Assembly: GCA_030447505.1 (NCBI GenBank)
Contig: JAUJOT010000001.1
Location: 290,295 to 354,294, forward strand
Origin: Solirubrobacteraceae bacterium
Lineage (GTDB): Bacteria > Actinomycetota > Thermoleophilia > Solirubrobacterales > Solirubrobacteraceae
DNA length: 64,000 bases
Direction of reading: 5' to 3'
The notes under the pieces were generated by a model. It was not told the origin of the DNA. It saw only the letters and a program-made list of their open reading frames with translations, and did not search any database. Below are positions 9,960 to 18,342 of this stretch, in pieces (the first letter of the stretch is position 1; each line of letters starts with the position of its first letter). The position numbers and the translations under genes are program-made.

Positions 9960-11438
9960 TTACGTCCCGCAGAACGTGCGGTACGCGCCGCAGCTCGGCG
10001 GGGCCGGTGCAGAATAGGACTCCAGGCCGGGTCGTTCGTCGAATGGCTGGGCGAGCACGTCGAGTAGTCGTCGGAACGGTTCTAAGTCGCCGTCACTCGC
10101 CGCGGCCAGCGCTTCCTCCACCTGCTGGTTGCGAGGAATGTAGACGGGATTGGCTCGGTCCATCGCTTCCGCGACCGCCTGCGGGTCGGACGCTTGGGAC
10201 GACACCTGTGCGCGCCAGCGGACTGACCACGCGTCGAACCCAGAGGGCGCGGCGAACAGCGATCGCGCAGGTGCTGCATCTCCGAGCACTGCCGAAGACA
10301 GCGCCCGGAAGCACGAGGTGAAGTCGACGCTCTGTGCATGCAACAGCACCAGCAGGTCGTCGATCAGCGCACCGTCTGGTTGGCCATCTGCGATGCCCAA
10401 CTTGGCCCGCATCCCGTGCTCCCAGTACTCGTTATAACGTTCGGGGAACGACTGCAGCACGTCGGTGGCCGCCGCAATCGCCGTATCGCTTTCGACGTCG
10501 AACAGGGGCAGCAGCGTCTCGGCGAGCCGCGCGAGGTTCCATTGCGCGATCGGCGGCTGGTTTCCGTATGCGTAGCGGCCACCGCGATCGATCGAACTGA
10601 ACACCGTGGCGGGGTCGAAGGCATCCATGAACGCGCAGGGGCCGTAGTCGATGGTCTCGCCGGAGATCGTCATGTTGTCGGTGTTCATGACGCCGTGGAT
10701 GAACCCGACGAGCATCCAGCGAGCGACCAGCGACGCCTGGGCGTCGACGACGGCCTCGAAGAACGCGAGGTACGGGTTCTCCGCCTCGAGCGCGTCGGGG
10801 TGGTGACGTGCGATTGCGTGGTCTGCAAGGCGCCGCACGAGCGTCGGGTCATCGTGCGCGGCGGCGTACTGAAACGTGCCGACACGGATATGGCTGGCCG
10901 CGACGCGGGTCAGCACAGCGCCGGGCAGCATCGTGTCCCGCGCGACGTCGCCGCCGGTCGCCACGACAGCGAGCGACCGGGTGGTGGGCATGCCCAGCGC
11001 GTGCATCGCCTCCCCGATCACATACTCGCGCAGCATCGGACCGACGGCTGCCTTCCCGTCACCAGCTCGTGCGAACGGCGTGCGACCCGAGCCCTTCAGG
11101 TGCAGGTCGCGACGGCGTCCGTGGACGTCGAGCACCTCGCCGAGCAGCAGAGCTCGGCCGTCGCCAAGGCGGGGCGAGAACCCACCGAATTGATGGCCCG
11201 CGTAGGCCTGCGCGACCGGCGACGCCCCCTCGGGCGTCGTATTGCCGACGAGAACGGCGAGACCTTCAGGTGCGCGTAGCGCATCGGCATCGACACCCAG
11301 CTCGGCGGCCAACTCCTCGTTGAGCGCCAACAGCCGGGGAGCCGGCGCCGGTGTCGCTCGCCATGGCTCGTACAGGCCCTCCAGGTCACGAACATACGAG
11401 TTGTCAAACGCGAACAGCGGCGGGACGGCAACCCTCAT
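9960..11438 (-). CDS. selO: SelO/YdiU family protein adenylyltransferase
   Basis: Kinase-like enzyme of 492 residues expected to transfer AMP from ATP to Ser/Thr/Tyr of target proteins. SelO hallmarks are present: [51 protein letters not shown] (metal-binding and catalytic-loop Asn/Asp) and the C-terminal FCGT, where eukaryotes use selenocysteine. The ATG at 11438 is preferred to the TTG at 11483 because the family begins close to this point. It is transcribed alone. SelO has been linked to oxidative-stress control; that role here is inference. Confidence 0.92.
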   Translation of the reverse strand: MRVAVPPLFAFDNSYVRDLEGLYEPWRATPAPAPRLLALNEELAAELGVDADALRAPEGLAVLVGNTTPEGASPVAQAYAGHQFGGFSPRLGDGRALLLGEVLDVHGRRRDLHLKGSGRTPFARAGDGKAAVGPMLREYVIGEAMHALGMPTTRSLAVVATGGDVARDTMLPGAVLTRVAASHIRVGTFQYAAAHDDPTLVRRLADHAIARHHPDALEAENPYLAFFEAVVDAQASLVARWMLVGFIHGVMNTDNMTISGETIDYGPCAFMDAFDPATVFSSIDRGGRYAYGNQPPIAQWNLARLAETLLPLFDVESDTAIAAATDVLQSFPERYNEYWEHGMRAKLGIADGQPDGALIDDLLVLLHAQSVDFTSCFRALSSAVLGDAAPARSLFAAPSGFDAWSVRWRAQVSSQASDPQAVAEAMDRANPVYIPRNQQVEEALAAASDGDLEPFRRLLDVLAQPFDERPGLESYSAPAPPSCGAYRTFCGT

Positions 11439-11628
11439 GGACTCGAGGCTAGCGAGCCGCACCGCCCCGCCCGGGTTTGCCAAAGGGTCTGGTCGTGCAG
11501 CTCTCCGCCGCGTTCGGCGAGAGTGCCGCTCTCGCCCGACGCGACAGCAGTTCGTGGTGCGACCGGTGCAGGAGGAACGGTGGGAAGCGCCGTGTCCTCA
11601 GCTTCCCCAGCGGGTAGCGCAGGTCGTG

Positions 11629-11823
11629 ATGACCAGCACCGACGATACGAAGGACTGCCCACGCTGTAGCGGCCGTGGAAAGTACGCTGATCGGCAACGT
11701 GGGCCGCTGGTGCAGATCACGTGCCAGCGCTGTGAGGGATCCGGCCGAGTTCCCGCCGACTCAGCTCACGAGCCGCCGGCCAAGGAGCCCACCCAGATCC
11801 CGTTCGGATCTGAACCCAGCTGA
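11629..11823 (+). CDS. small DnaJ-type zinc-ribbon protein
   Basis: A 64-residue protein with two CxxCxGxG repeats, CPRCSGRG and CQRCEGSG, about 20 residues apart. This is the spacing of one DnaJ-type zinc module, which would bind a single Zn ion. The tail is hydrophilic and disordered. The ATG at 11629 is chosen because the preceding frame looks non-coding. Such mini-ribbons are common in actinobacteria and their role is unknown. It is divergent from selO. Confidence 0.55.
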   Translation: MTSTDDTKDCPRCSGRGKYADRQRGPLVQITCQRCEGSGRVPADSAHEPPAKEPTQIPFGSEPS

Positions 11824-12642
11824 CGACGTGCTCGTGTGCGGCGTTCGATCGCGACGCGCTGCCCGTCTTTGCCGGGGACGCGCTGCACGGGCAGCGTGTG
11901 CTCCACATTCCGAACGCCGAGGCTACGCGGACAGATCGTCAGGCAACGCGGCAAGCGGCCGCTCCCATCGCGCGAGCTCGATCGCGTTCGGCGCGTCCTC
12001 ACGCCCGGCGGCCCACGCCTCGACGAGCCGTCGTCGATCTCGGCGAGCACACCTCGGGTCGGGAGAGCACCGCGTGTCATCGCACCGTGGATGTCGAAGC
12101 GGTGGGAGCCCGCCGGCAAGAACCGCCGCTGCGACCACGCCTGCTCGCCCACAGGTAAGTGACCGTCGACCAGTCGCCAGCCGTCCGGCCGCTTATCGAG
12201 CGGAAAATCAGCTGCGTGGCCATGAACTGCTCCAGCCCTCAGGGAGGCTGAACGGCTCGAACTCAGGCGAGTGCCGGAATACACGCCCGCAGAAACCTGG
12301 GACACCTGCCGAGGCACGTTCGACGCGCCAGGCTGGACCGGGCTAAGGCCCGACGTGCACGTAGGCTGCCCAGCGGGTCGCCAGAAGCGGATAACGGTCT
12401 CTGAGGTCCCCCATGACCGTCACCGCCCTCACGGTCGAGGGTCACCTCACCAACGCGTACATGAAGCTCGACATCAGCTCACGCGAACAGCCCCCCGTAG
12501 CACTCGCAGACACCACCGACTGAGCGGGACCTGGTCTCGGCGCAAGTGCTCCTTGTCGCGGACGGCAGCGCTGTCGTCTTGCGCCGTCAGCCGACGAAAG
12601 ACGCAGCGCCGCCGGCCGGGCTGGGTGGATGCGCTCTGGTGC
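11824..12642. other. low-coding stretch with possible gene decay
   Basis: No intact gene is convincing here. On the minus strand between about 12230 and 11925, two frames read like one broken protein. The first has RPDGWRLVDGHLPVGEQAW and GVLAEIDDGS; after a frame change near 12020 the second has EAWAAGREDAPNAIELARWE, followed by a stop. I cannot name the family. On the plus strand a 36-codon ORF starts at about 12413 (MTVTALTVEGHLTNAYMKLD), but there is no support beyond its openness. Confidence 0.3.
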
Positions 12643-12720
12643 TCAGCGGCTGGCGCGCCGACTGCGCCACGCGTCGAAGAGCCGCTTGAGCGCCATGAGC
12701 TTGAAGATGCGCGAGAGCAT
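12643..12720 (-). CDS. possible very short basic protein
   Basis: A 25-codon reading frame encoding an amphipathic, strongly basic peptide (MLSRIFKLMALKRLFDAWRS, then several Arg). Short basic peptides of this kind are often seen in Thermoleophilia-like genomes, but that is from memory and the frame could be chance. It lies downstream of the marR-type gene on the same strand. Confidence 0.25.
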   Translation of the reverse strand: MLSRIFKLMALKRLFDAWRSRRASR

Positions 12721-12771
12721 GGCGGGGCCATACCCAGCCGCGCCGCGCTGTAGCCGCGCGCCTTCCGATGC

Positions 12772-13302
12772 TCAGCGGCGGGCGTCGCACTGCCCGGCAG
12801 CGCGCGGGGCGAACTTTCCGAAGACCCGCGCGAGCGTGGCGATCTCGTCTTCGTCGAGCTGGTCGAAGAACGTCGCCTGGACGGAGGCGAAGTGCGTCGA
12901 CTGCGCCTCTATGACGAGCTTGAGGCCCGCGTCGTCGAGCTTGGCATGCACCGCGCGCGCGTCGCGCGGGCAGCTGACGCGGGCGACGAGCTTGCGCGCC
13001 TCGAGCGTGTCGATGATCCGCGAAACGCGGCTCAGGCTCAGGCCTGACGCGGCCGCGAGCGCCGACAGATGAAGCTGACGGTCGTCGGCGGCGGCGAGGC
13101 GCGCGAGCAGCTCGAGCGCGCTGAGGCTGAGGCCGTGCTGCGCCGTGAGCTCGGCGTCGAGCGCGCGCGTGAGCTGCTTGTGGGTCTCGAGCAACCCGAT
13201 CCACGCGTCGGCGTGCGTCTGCGTCCAGTGCGCGAGCCCGTCGGTGTCGGTCTCATAGGCGGGCGAGCATCTGCGAGCGGAATCTGTCGTCTTGTCGAGC
13301 AT
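12772..13302 (-). CDS. MarR family transcriptional regulator
   Basis: Winged-helix regulator of 176 residues. The recognition part is LSALAAASGLSLSRVSRIID and the wing carries the usual D-R-A-like pattern as CPRDARAVHAKLDDAG. MarR proteins bind as dimers to inverted repeats and release DNA on ligand binding or oxidation; the lone Cys before the wing could be a redox sensor, which is inference. It is divergent from a YceI gene, and two TTGC/GCAA repeats lie between them, so it likely controls both itself and yceI. Confidence 0.85.
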   Translation of the reverse strand: MLDKTTDSARRCSPAYETDTDGLAHWTQTHADAWIGLLETHKQLTRALDAELTAQHGLSLSALELLARLAAADDRQLHLSALAAASGLSLSRVSRIIDTLEARKLVARVSCPRDARAVHAKLDDAGLKLVIEAQSTHFASVQATFFDQLDEDEIATLARVFGKFAPRAAGQCDARR

Positions 13303-13332
13303 TGCGTTACGCGTCCCAGGATAGCGGGAATG

Positions 13333-13374
13333 TTGCCCCCGCAAGTATCTGGTATCATTGCGCTAGCAAGCAAT
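13333..13374. promoter_or_regulatory. candidate MarR operators between marR-type and yceI genes
   Basis: Two inverted repeats are visible: TTGC-CCCC-GCAA at 13333-13344 and ATTGC-N8-GCAAT at 13357-13374. Both fit the TTGC/GCAA half-sites often bound by MarR proteins and sit within the divergent 100-bp promoter region. Confidence 0.5.
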
Positions 13375-13403
13375 CGGACACTCCCCCTTCAGGAAGGCGC
13401 CAT

Positions 13404-13952
13404 ATGAGCACCGCAACCATCGCACCGACAGGCACCTGGACCGTCGACGCGTCGCACTCGAAGGTCGGTTTTGCCGTCAAGCACCTCGGCATCGCCACCG
13501 TTCGCGGCGAGTTCAAGGAGTTCGAGGGCAGCTTCGAGATCGGCGAGAACCTCTCTTCGAGCCGCGCGTACGGCACCGTCAAGACCGCGTCGATCGACAC
13601 GAACGAGCCGGCTCGCGACGAGCACCTGCGCTCGGCGGACTTCTTCGACGCCGCGACATACGGCGACATCGTTTTCCAGTCCACGGCGATCGAGCAGATC
13701 GACGACGAGACGCTGCGGGTCACCGGCGACCTGACGATCAACGGGGTGACCAGGTCAGAGGCCTTCGAGGCCGAGATCCAGGGCACCGAGACCGACCCGT
13801 GGGGCAACGAGCGCGTCGGCTTCGAGGTCACCGGCCAGGTCTCGCGCGGCGACTACGGGATGAAGTTCAACCAGGTCCTCGGCAGCGGCAACTCGCTCGT
13901 CGGCGACAAGGTGAAGATCGTCCTCGACATCTCCGCCGTCAAGGCCTCGTAA
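13404..13952 (+). CDS. YceI family lipocalin-like protein
   Basis: A 182-residue YceI-fold protein, a beta-barrel that binds polyprenoid or similar amphiphilic ligands. The usual opening W-T-V-D-A-S-H-S-K-V-G-F and the V-K-H-L segment are present, with later motifs SADFFDAATYGDIVFQS, LTINGVTRS and DYGMKFNQVLGSG. No signal peptide is seen, so this is the cytoplasmic variant common in actinobacteria. The start is set by the AGGAAGG at 13391. It is likely repressed by the adjacent MarR protein. Confidence 0.92.
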   Translation: MSTATIAPTGTWTVDASHSKVGFAVKHLGIATVRGEFKEFEGSFEIGENLSSSRAYGTVKTASIDTNEPARDEHLRSADFFDAATYGDIVFQSTAIEQIDDETLRVTGDLTINGVTRSEAFEAEIQGTETDPWGNERVGFEVTGQVSRGDYGMKFNQVLGSGNSLVGDKVKIVLDISAVKAS

Positions 13953-14040
13953 TCGAACGTCCGCTCGTTCCTGCCCTGCCGATCGAGCCGGCGGCGGCGC
14001 CTCCCGCCGCCCGCTCAGCGGGCACGCCAGACTGCCTGCA

Positions 14041-14862
14041 GTGACCTCACCGCTCGTCATCCAGTGCGCGGTCACCGGCTCGATCGATCCGGACTCCGAG
14101 CGGCGGCCGAACCTTCCCGCGACGCCCGCGGCGATCGTCGCCGAGGCGCTCGCCGCCTGGCGCGCCGGCGCCGCGGTGATACACCTGCACGCGCGCGAGG
14201 CCGACGGCACGCCGACGCAGGACCGCGAGGCCTATCGCGGCCTCGTCGACGCCCTGCGCGACGCCGGCTGCGAGGCGATCGTGAACCTCTCCTGCGGAAG
14301 CGCCGGCGGCCGCGCGCTGCGCGACGAGCGCCTCGGCCCGCTCGAGCTCGGGCCCGAGATGGCGAGCTTCGACTGCGGCTCGATCAACTTCCGCGAGCAG
14401 CTCTTCGAGGGGGACCTGCCGTTTCTGCGGCGGATGGCGCAGAAGTTCCGCGAGTTCGGCGTGCGGCCCGAGGTCGAGTGCTTCGATACCGGCCACGTCG
14501 GGCTGGCGCTGCAGCTGCGCGACGAGGGGCTGCTCGACGACGCGCTCGTCATGCAGTTCGTGCTCGGCGTTCCGGGCAGCGGCGTGCCCGCGACCGTCGC
14601 GATGGTCGAGCACCTGCGCTCGATGATCGCGCCCGACTGGCCGTGGTCGGTGTGCGCGATCGGCCACGCGCAGCTGCCGCTGAACGCCTACTGCATCCTC
14701 GCCGGCGGGCACGTCCGCACCGGTCTCGAGGACAACCTGTGGCTTCGCCGCGGCGAGCGCGCGACGAATGCGGCGCTCGTGAAGCGGATCGTGCGGATCG
14801 CCGCCGAGCTCGAGCGGCCGGTCGCGACTCCCGACGAGGCGCGCGCGATCCTCGGGGTGTAG
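14041..14862 (+). CDS. BKACE family beta-keto acid cleavage enzyme (DUF849)
   Basis: TIM-barrel enzyme of 273 residues that in this family condenses a beta-keto acid with acetyl-CoA and splits it into acetoacetate and a new CoA ester, using a divalent metal. Visible marks are the CAVTGSID start, the metal-binding HLHAREADG, GSINFRE, EVECFDTGHV and the C-terminal VRTGLEDNLWL. It starts with GTG and is followed by a Nudix-type regulator gene 14 bp downstream. The natural keto acid cannot be told from the sequence. Confidence 0.88.
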   Translation: MTSPLVIQCAVTGSIDPDSERRPNLPATPAAIVAEALAAWRAGAAVIHLHAREADGTPTQDREAYRGLVDALRDAGCEAIVNLSCGSAGGRALRDERLGPLELGPEMASFDCGSINFREQLFEGDLPFLRRMAQKFREFGVRPEVECFDTGHVGLALQLRDEGLLDDALVMQFVLGVPGSGVPATVAMVEHLRSMIAPDWPWSVCAIGHAQLPLNAYCILAGGHVRTGLEDNLWLRRGERATNAALVKRIVRIAAELERPVATPDEARAILGV

Positions 14863-14876
14863 GACCCGCGCGGCGC

Positions 14877-15557
14877 ATGGCCTGGACCGCCACCAACAGC
14901 GAGGGCTATGCGGCGCCCGCCGCCCTGGCGACCGACGTCGTCGTCCTGACCGTGCGCGACGCGGGTCTGCTCGCGCTGACCGTCGGCCGCGACGGCGGCG
15001 CGGAGCGCGCGCTGCCGGGCGGCTTCGTCGGCGCGGGGGAGCGCCCGCTCGACACGGCGCTGCGCAAGCTGCACGAGAAGACCGGCCTACAGGCGCCGTA
15101 CATCGAGCAGCTCGGCGCGTTTGCCGATCCCGATCGCGACCCGCGCGGCTGGATCCCGTCGATCGCCTACCTCGCGCTCGTGCCGGCGGACACCGAGGTT
15201 CCCGACGCGAGCGCGCGCTGGATGCGCGCGCGGCAGCCGGCGCCGCTCGCGTTCGACCACGAGCACGTGCTCGCCGCCGCCGTCGAGCGTCTCGAGGGCA
15301 AGCTGTGGTGGTCGAACATCACGGTCGGGATGCTGCCCGGGCCGTTCGCGCTGAGCGACGCGCGCCGCGTCTACGAGGCGATCGCGCAGGCGCGCTACGA
15401 CCCCGCGACGTTCGGGCGCGACCTCAAGGCGACCGGCCTGATCGAGGCCACCGGCGAGCAGCGCGCGGCCGGACCGGGCCGCCCGGCAGCGATGTACCGC
15501 TTCACGTCCAACCGCCCGACGTGGGGCGCCGGACGGCGCAAGCGCATCGCCGCGTAG
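14877..15557 (+). CDS. NrtR-like Nudix/winged-helix regulator
   Basis: A 226-residue protein with an N-terminal Nudix fold and a C-terminal winged helix, the layout of NrtR regulators of NAD metabolism. The Nudix box is degenerate: the catalytic R-E-U-x-E-E-x-G-U is read as R-K-L-H-E-K-T-G-L, losing one metal-binding Glu, so it probably senses rather than hydrolyses its ligand. The C-terminal half has YEAIAQARYDPATFGRDLKA and a PGRPAAMYRF wing. It follows the BKACE gene and may regulate it; the ligand is unknown. Confidence 0.75.
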   Translation: MAWTATNSEGYAAPAALATDVVVLTVRDAGLLALTVGRDGGAERALPGGFVGAGERPLDTALRKLHEKTGLQAPYIEQLGAFADPDRDPRGWIPSIAYLALVPADTEVPDASARWMRARQPAPLAFDHEHVLAAAVERLEGKLWWSNITVGMLPGPFALSDARRVYEAIAQARYDPATFGRDLKATGLIEATGEQRAAGPGRPAAMYRFTSNRPTWGAGRRKRIAA

Positions 15558-15639
15558 GCGCGCCGCGACTCGGCGCCGGGAAGCCGGAAGTCGTCGATCT
15601 CGCGTGTGGCGCGTACGCGATCGGGCAAGATTCGAAGCC

Positions 15640-16122
15640 GTGGCGAGCGACATCGAGATCGAGCGCAAGTTCCTCCTCCGCAGCGTGCCGGCGACGATGC
15701 GCTACGCGCGGCGCGAGCCGATCCGCCAGGGCTACCTCGCGCTGGACGGCGACACCGAGGTGCGCGTGCGGATCACGCCGAAGGCGGCCGTCCTGACGAT
15801 CAAGGCCGGCCGCGGCGCCGTGCGCACCGAGGAGGAGCTCACGCTCGACAAGCGCCAGGCCGACGCTCTCTGGGAGCTGACGGAGGGTCGCCGCGTCCAG
15901 AAGACGCGCCGGCGCGTGCGCGTCGGCGACGCCGAGGTCGAGGTCGACGAGTACGGCGGCGCGCTCGACGGGCTCGTCGTCGCCGAGGTCGAGTTCGCCG
16001 ACGAGGCGGCGTCGCGCAGCTTCGAGCCTCCCGCGTGGTTCGTGCGCGAGCTGACCGACGACGCGCGCTACTCCAACCGAAGCCTGGCGAGCGACGGGAT
16101 GCCGGATGACCGCGACGCCTGA
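15640..16122 (+). CDS. CYTH domain protein (triphosphate tunnel enzyme family)
   Basis: A 160-residue protein with the family signature E-I-E-R-K-F (ExExK) right after the start and a series of charged beta-strands (VRVRITPKAAVLTIKAGRG, EVEVDEYGGALDGLVVAEVE). These line the tunnel that binds triphosphate and metal. Members hydrolyse tripolyphosphate or related compounds; the substrate here is unknown. The GTG at 15640 is chosen because the ExExK motif normally begins a few residues from the start. Confidence 0.85.
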   Translation: MASDIEIERKFLLRSVPATMRYARREPIRQGYLALDGDTEVRVRITPKAAVLTIKAGRGAVRTEEELTLDKRQADALWELTEGRRVQKTRRRVRVGDAEVEVDEYGGALDGLVVAEVEFADEAASRSFEPPAWFVRELTDDARYSNRSLASDGMPDDRDA

Positions 16123-16143
16123 CCTGCCGACGAGGTGGCGGGC

Positions 16144-17304
16144 ATGACGACCGCTTCGCGCCTGCGCGCGTTCGGCACGACGATCTTCACCGAGATGTCC
16201 GCGCTCGCCGCCCGCAGCGGCGCGATCAACCTCGGCCAGGGCTTTCCGGACACGGACGGGCCGCCGGAGATCGTGACCGCCGTCGAGAGCGCGCTGCGCA
16301 ACGGCGGCGCCAATCAGTACGCGCCGCTGGCCGGCGTGCGCGACCTGTGCGTGGCGATCGCCGACCACCAGCGCCGCCGCTACGGGCTCGAGGTCGACCC
16401 GCAGGACGGCGTGCAGGTGACATTCGGCGCCACGGAGGCGATCGCGGCGGCGATGCTCGGCCTGCTCGAGCCGGACGACGAGGTCGTCGTGCTCGAGCCG
16501 TTCTATGACTCCTATCCGGCGACGATCGCGATGGCGGGGGCGACGCGGCGGGTCGTGACGCTGCGCCCGCCCGACTTCGCGCTCGACCTCGACGCGCTCG
16601 CCGCGGCGGCACCCGGCGCGCGGATGCTCGTGCTCAACTCACCGCACAACCCGACCGGCCGCGTGCTGACGCGCGCCGAGCTCGAGGGGATCGCGCGCGT
16701 CTGCGTCGACAACGAGCTGATCGCGGTCACCGACGAGGTCTACGAGCACCTCGTCTTCGACGGCGAGCACGTCCCGCTGGCAACGCTGCCCGGCATGACC
16801 GAGCGCACGCTGACGATCTCGAGCGCCGGCAAGTCGTTCTCGTTCACGGGCTGGAAGATCGGCTGGTGCAGCGGGCCGCCGCAGCTCGTCGGCGCCGTCC
16901 GCTCGGCGAAGCAGTTCCTCTCGTTCTCCGGCGGGACGCCGTTCCAGCACGCCGTCGCCGCCGCGCTGGTCGACGCCGAGCGTCACGTCGCGCCGCTGCG
17001 CGCAACGCTGCAGGCCGGCCGCGATCAGCTCTGTGCGGGGCTACGCGCAGCGGGCTTCGGCGTCTGCGTGCCGCAGGGCGGCTACTTCGTCAACGCCGAC
17101 ATCGCGCCGCTGGGCGCCGCCGACGCGCGCGAGTGGTGCCGGGCGCTGCCCGAGCGCGCGGGCGTCGTGGCGATCCCGACGAGCGCGTTCTACGACGACG
17201 CCGAGGCGGGCCGTACGCTCGTGCGCTTCGCGTTCTGCAAGCGCCCGTCGGTCATCGAGGAGGCCGTCGCGCGACTCCTGGCGAGCAGCCGTCGGGTGGC
17301 CTAG
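16144..17304 (+). CDS. class I/II pyridoxal-phosphate aminotransferase
   Basis: Cytoplasmic PLP enzyme of 386 residues, fold type I. It has INLGQGFPDTDGPPEI at the N-terminus, the NSPHNPTGRVL motif, VTDEVYEHLVFDG and the Schiff-base lysine in SSAGKSFSFTGWKIGW. The pattern is closest to the methionine/kynurenine/glutamine aminotransferase branch (YbdL, KAT), but the amino donor is unsettled. The ATG at 16144 is used; GTG at 16135 is a three-codon alternative. It follows the CYTH gene by about 20 bp. Confidence 0.9.
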   Translation: MTTASRLRAFGTTIFTEMSALAARSGAINLGQGFPDTDGPPEIVTAVESALRNGGANQYAPLAGVRDLCVAIADHQRRRYGLEVDPQDGVQVTFGATEAIAAAMLGLLEPDDEVVVLEPFYDSYPATIAMAGATRRVVTLRPPDFALDLDALAAAAPGARMLVLNSPHNPTGRVLTRAELEGIARVCVDNELIAVTDEVYEHLVFDGEHVPLATLPGMTERTLTISSAGKSFSFTGWKIGWCSGPPQLVGAVRSAKQFLSFSGGTPFQHAVAAALVDAERHVAPLRATLQAGRDQLCAGLRAAGFGVCVPQGGYFVNADIAPLGAADAREWCRALPERAGVVAIPTSAFYDDAEAGRTLVRFAFCKRPSVIEEAVARLLASSRRVA

Positions 17305-17314
17305 GCTGCGCCGA

Positions 17315-17764
17315 ATGGCGAAGCTCTCCGACAGCGCGAGCACCGACATCGCCGCCCCGCTCGACGCCGTCTGGTCGATCGTGCAGGACGTCGCAGACTG
17401 GCCTGCCTGGCAGGCCGCGCTGGGCTCGCTGGAGATCCTCGAGCAGGACGGCGACGGACGCGTGTCGCTGTGCGCCGTCGAGTTCGACGCGAAGGTGACG
17501 AAGATCAAGATGAAGCTCGGCTGCTCGTACGCGGCGCCGACGCGGATCTCCTTTGAGCGCGTCTCCGGCGACCTGTCGTCGCTGTCGGGCTCGTGGCAGC
17601 TCGACGACCTCGGCGACGGGCAGACGAAGGCGACCTACCAGCTCGACGTCAACCCGGGCCGAATCCTGAACCTGCTTCTCGACGAGGAGCGCGTCGGCAA
17701 GCTGCGCGAGACCCTCGTCGACGTGCGCCCGGGCGAGCTGAAGGCGCGCGCCGAGGCGGCGTAG
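17315..17764 (+). CDS. SRPBCC family (START-like) lipid-binding protein
   Basis: A 149-residue protein with the polyketide-cyclase/START-like pattern: TDIAAPLDAVWSIVQDVADW at the N-terminus, then strands ending in ISFERVSGDLSSLSGSWQL and a long C-terminal helix. These proteins hold small hydrophobic ligands; the ligand is not predictable here. It lies 10 bp after the aminotransferase gene and may be co-transcribed. A hairpin follows at 17808. Confidence 0.8.
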   Translation: MAKLSDSASTDIAAPLDAVWSIVQDVADWPAWQAALGSLEILEQDGDGRVSLCAVEFDAKVTKIKMKLGCSYAAPTRISFERVSGDLSSLSGSWQLDDLGDGQTKATYQLDVNPGRILNLLLDEERVGKLRETLVDVRPGELKARAEAA

Positions 17765-17807
17765 CTCGTCGCGCCCGGGGGCCGTCGACGACGAGCGCCA
17801 GGGCTCC

Positions 17808-17826
17808 TGCCCGCGCTACGCGGGCA
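17808..17826. terminator. hairpin between convergent genes
   Basis: A perfect 8-bp stem (TGCCCGCG / CGCGGGCA) with a 3-base loop sits where two convergent genes end, overlapping the last codons of the minus-strand gene. There is no clear T-run, as is usual in high-GC actinobacteria. Confidence 0.45.
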
Positions 17827-18256
17827 CCGGCTCGCGCTCGCGGTCCCACTCCGCGCGGGCGCGGTCGAAGTCGGTCCAGTCCGTGCACACGTCGCCCGGC
17901 GGGCCGCCGGCGGGCTGCGGCGGAGCGGGCGGTTGCGGGCGCTTGCGCGGGCCGCCACCGCCGTCGTCGCCGTCGTCCTCGTCGTCGGTCTTCGGCGTGA
18001 AACGGGTCGTCAGCGCCCACCACAGGCAGACGCCGACGATGACGATCGACACGCAGCCGGCGATGCCGGACTCAAACCAGCGGCCCATGAACGAGAGGGT
18101 GATCGCGACGCTCATGGCCAGGCCGCCGCCGTAGGCCAGGGCCGCACGCGCGGCCCGCACGCGCCGCGACGCGCCGCCGGAGACCGGCCTCAGCACGGCC
18201 AGCGAGAGGCGCACAGCGATGACGTACAGCACGGCGTCGAGGATCAGCACCATCAT
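17816..18256 (-). CDS. membrane protein with acidic, proline-rich tail
   Basis: A 146-residue protein with hydrophobic segments near residues 1-20, 38-55 and 62-82, then a low-complexity cytoplasmic-looking tail containing an Asp/Gly run and many Pro. I do not recognise the family. The start at 18256 (M-M-V-L-I-L-D) is preferred because the upstream extension is not hydrophobic. It is convergent with the SRPBCC gene and divergent from the phosphatase gene. Confidence 0.6.
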   Translation of the reverse strand: MMVLILDAVLYVIAVRLSLAVLRPVSGGASRRVRAARAALAYGGGLAMSVAITLSFMGRWFESGIAGCVSIVIVGVCLWWALTTRFTPKTDDEDDGDDGGGGPRKRPQPPAPPQPAGGPPGDVCTDWTDFDRARAEWDREREPVPA

Positions 18257-18342
18257 CGCATCGTCGTTCCCCGCAGGGCTCCGCTCGAATCGAGGGGACA
18301 GACCTTCCGTCCTGCGCATGACGTTATGGTCGACAGGCGGAG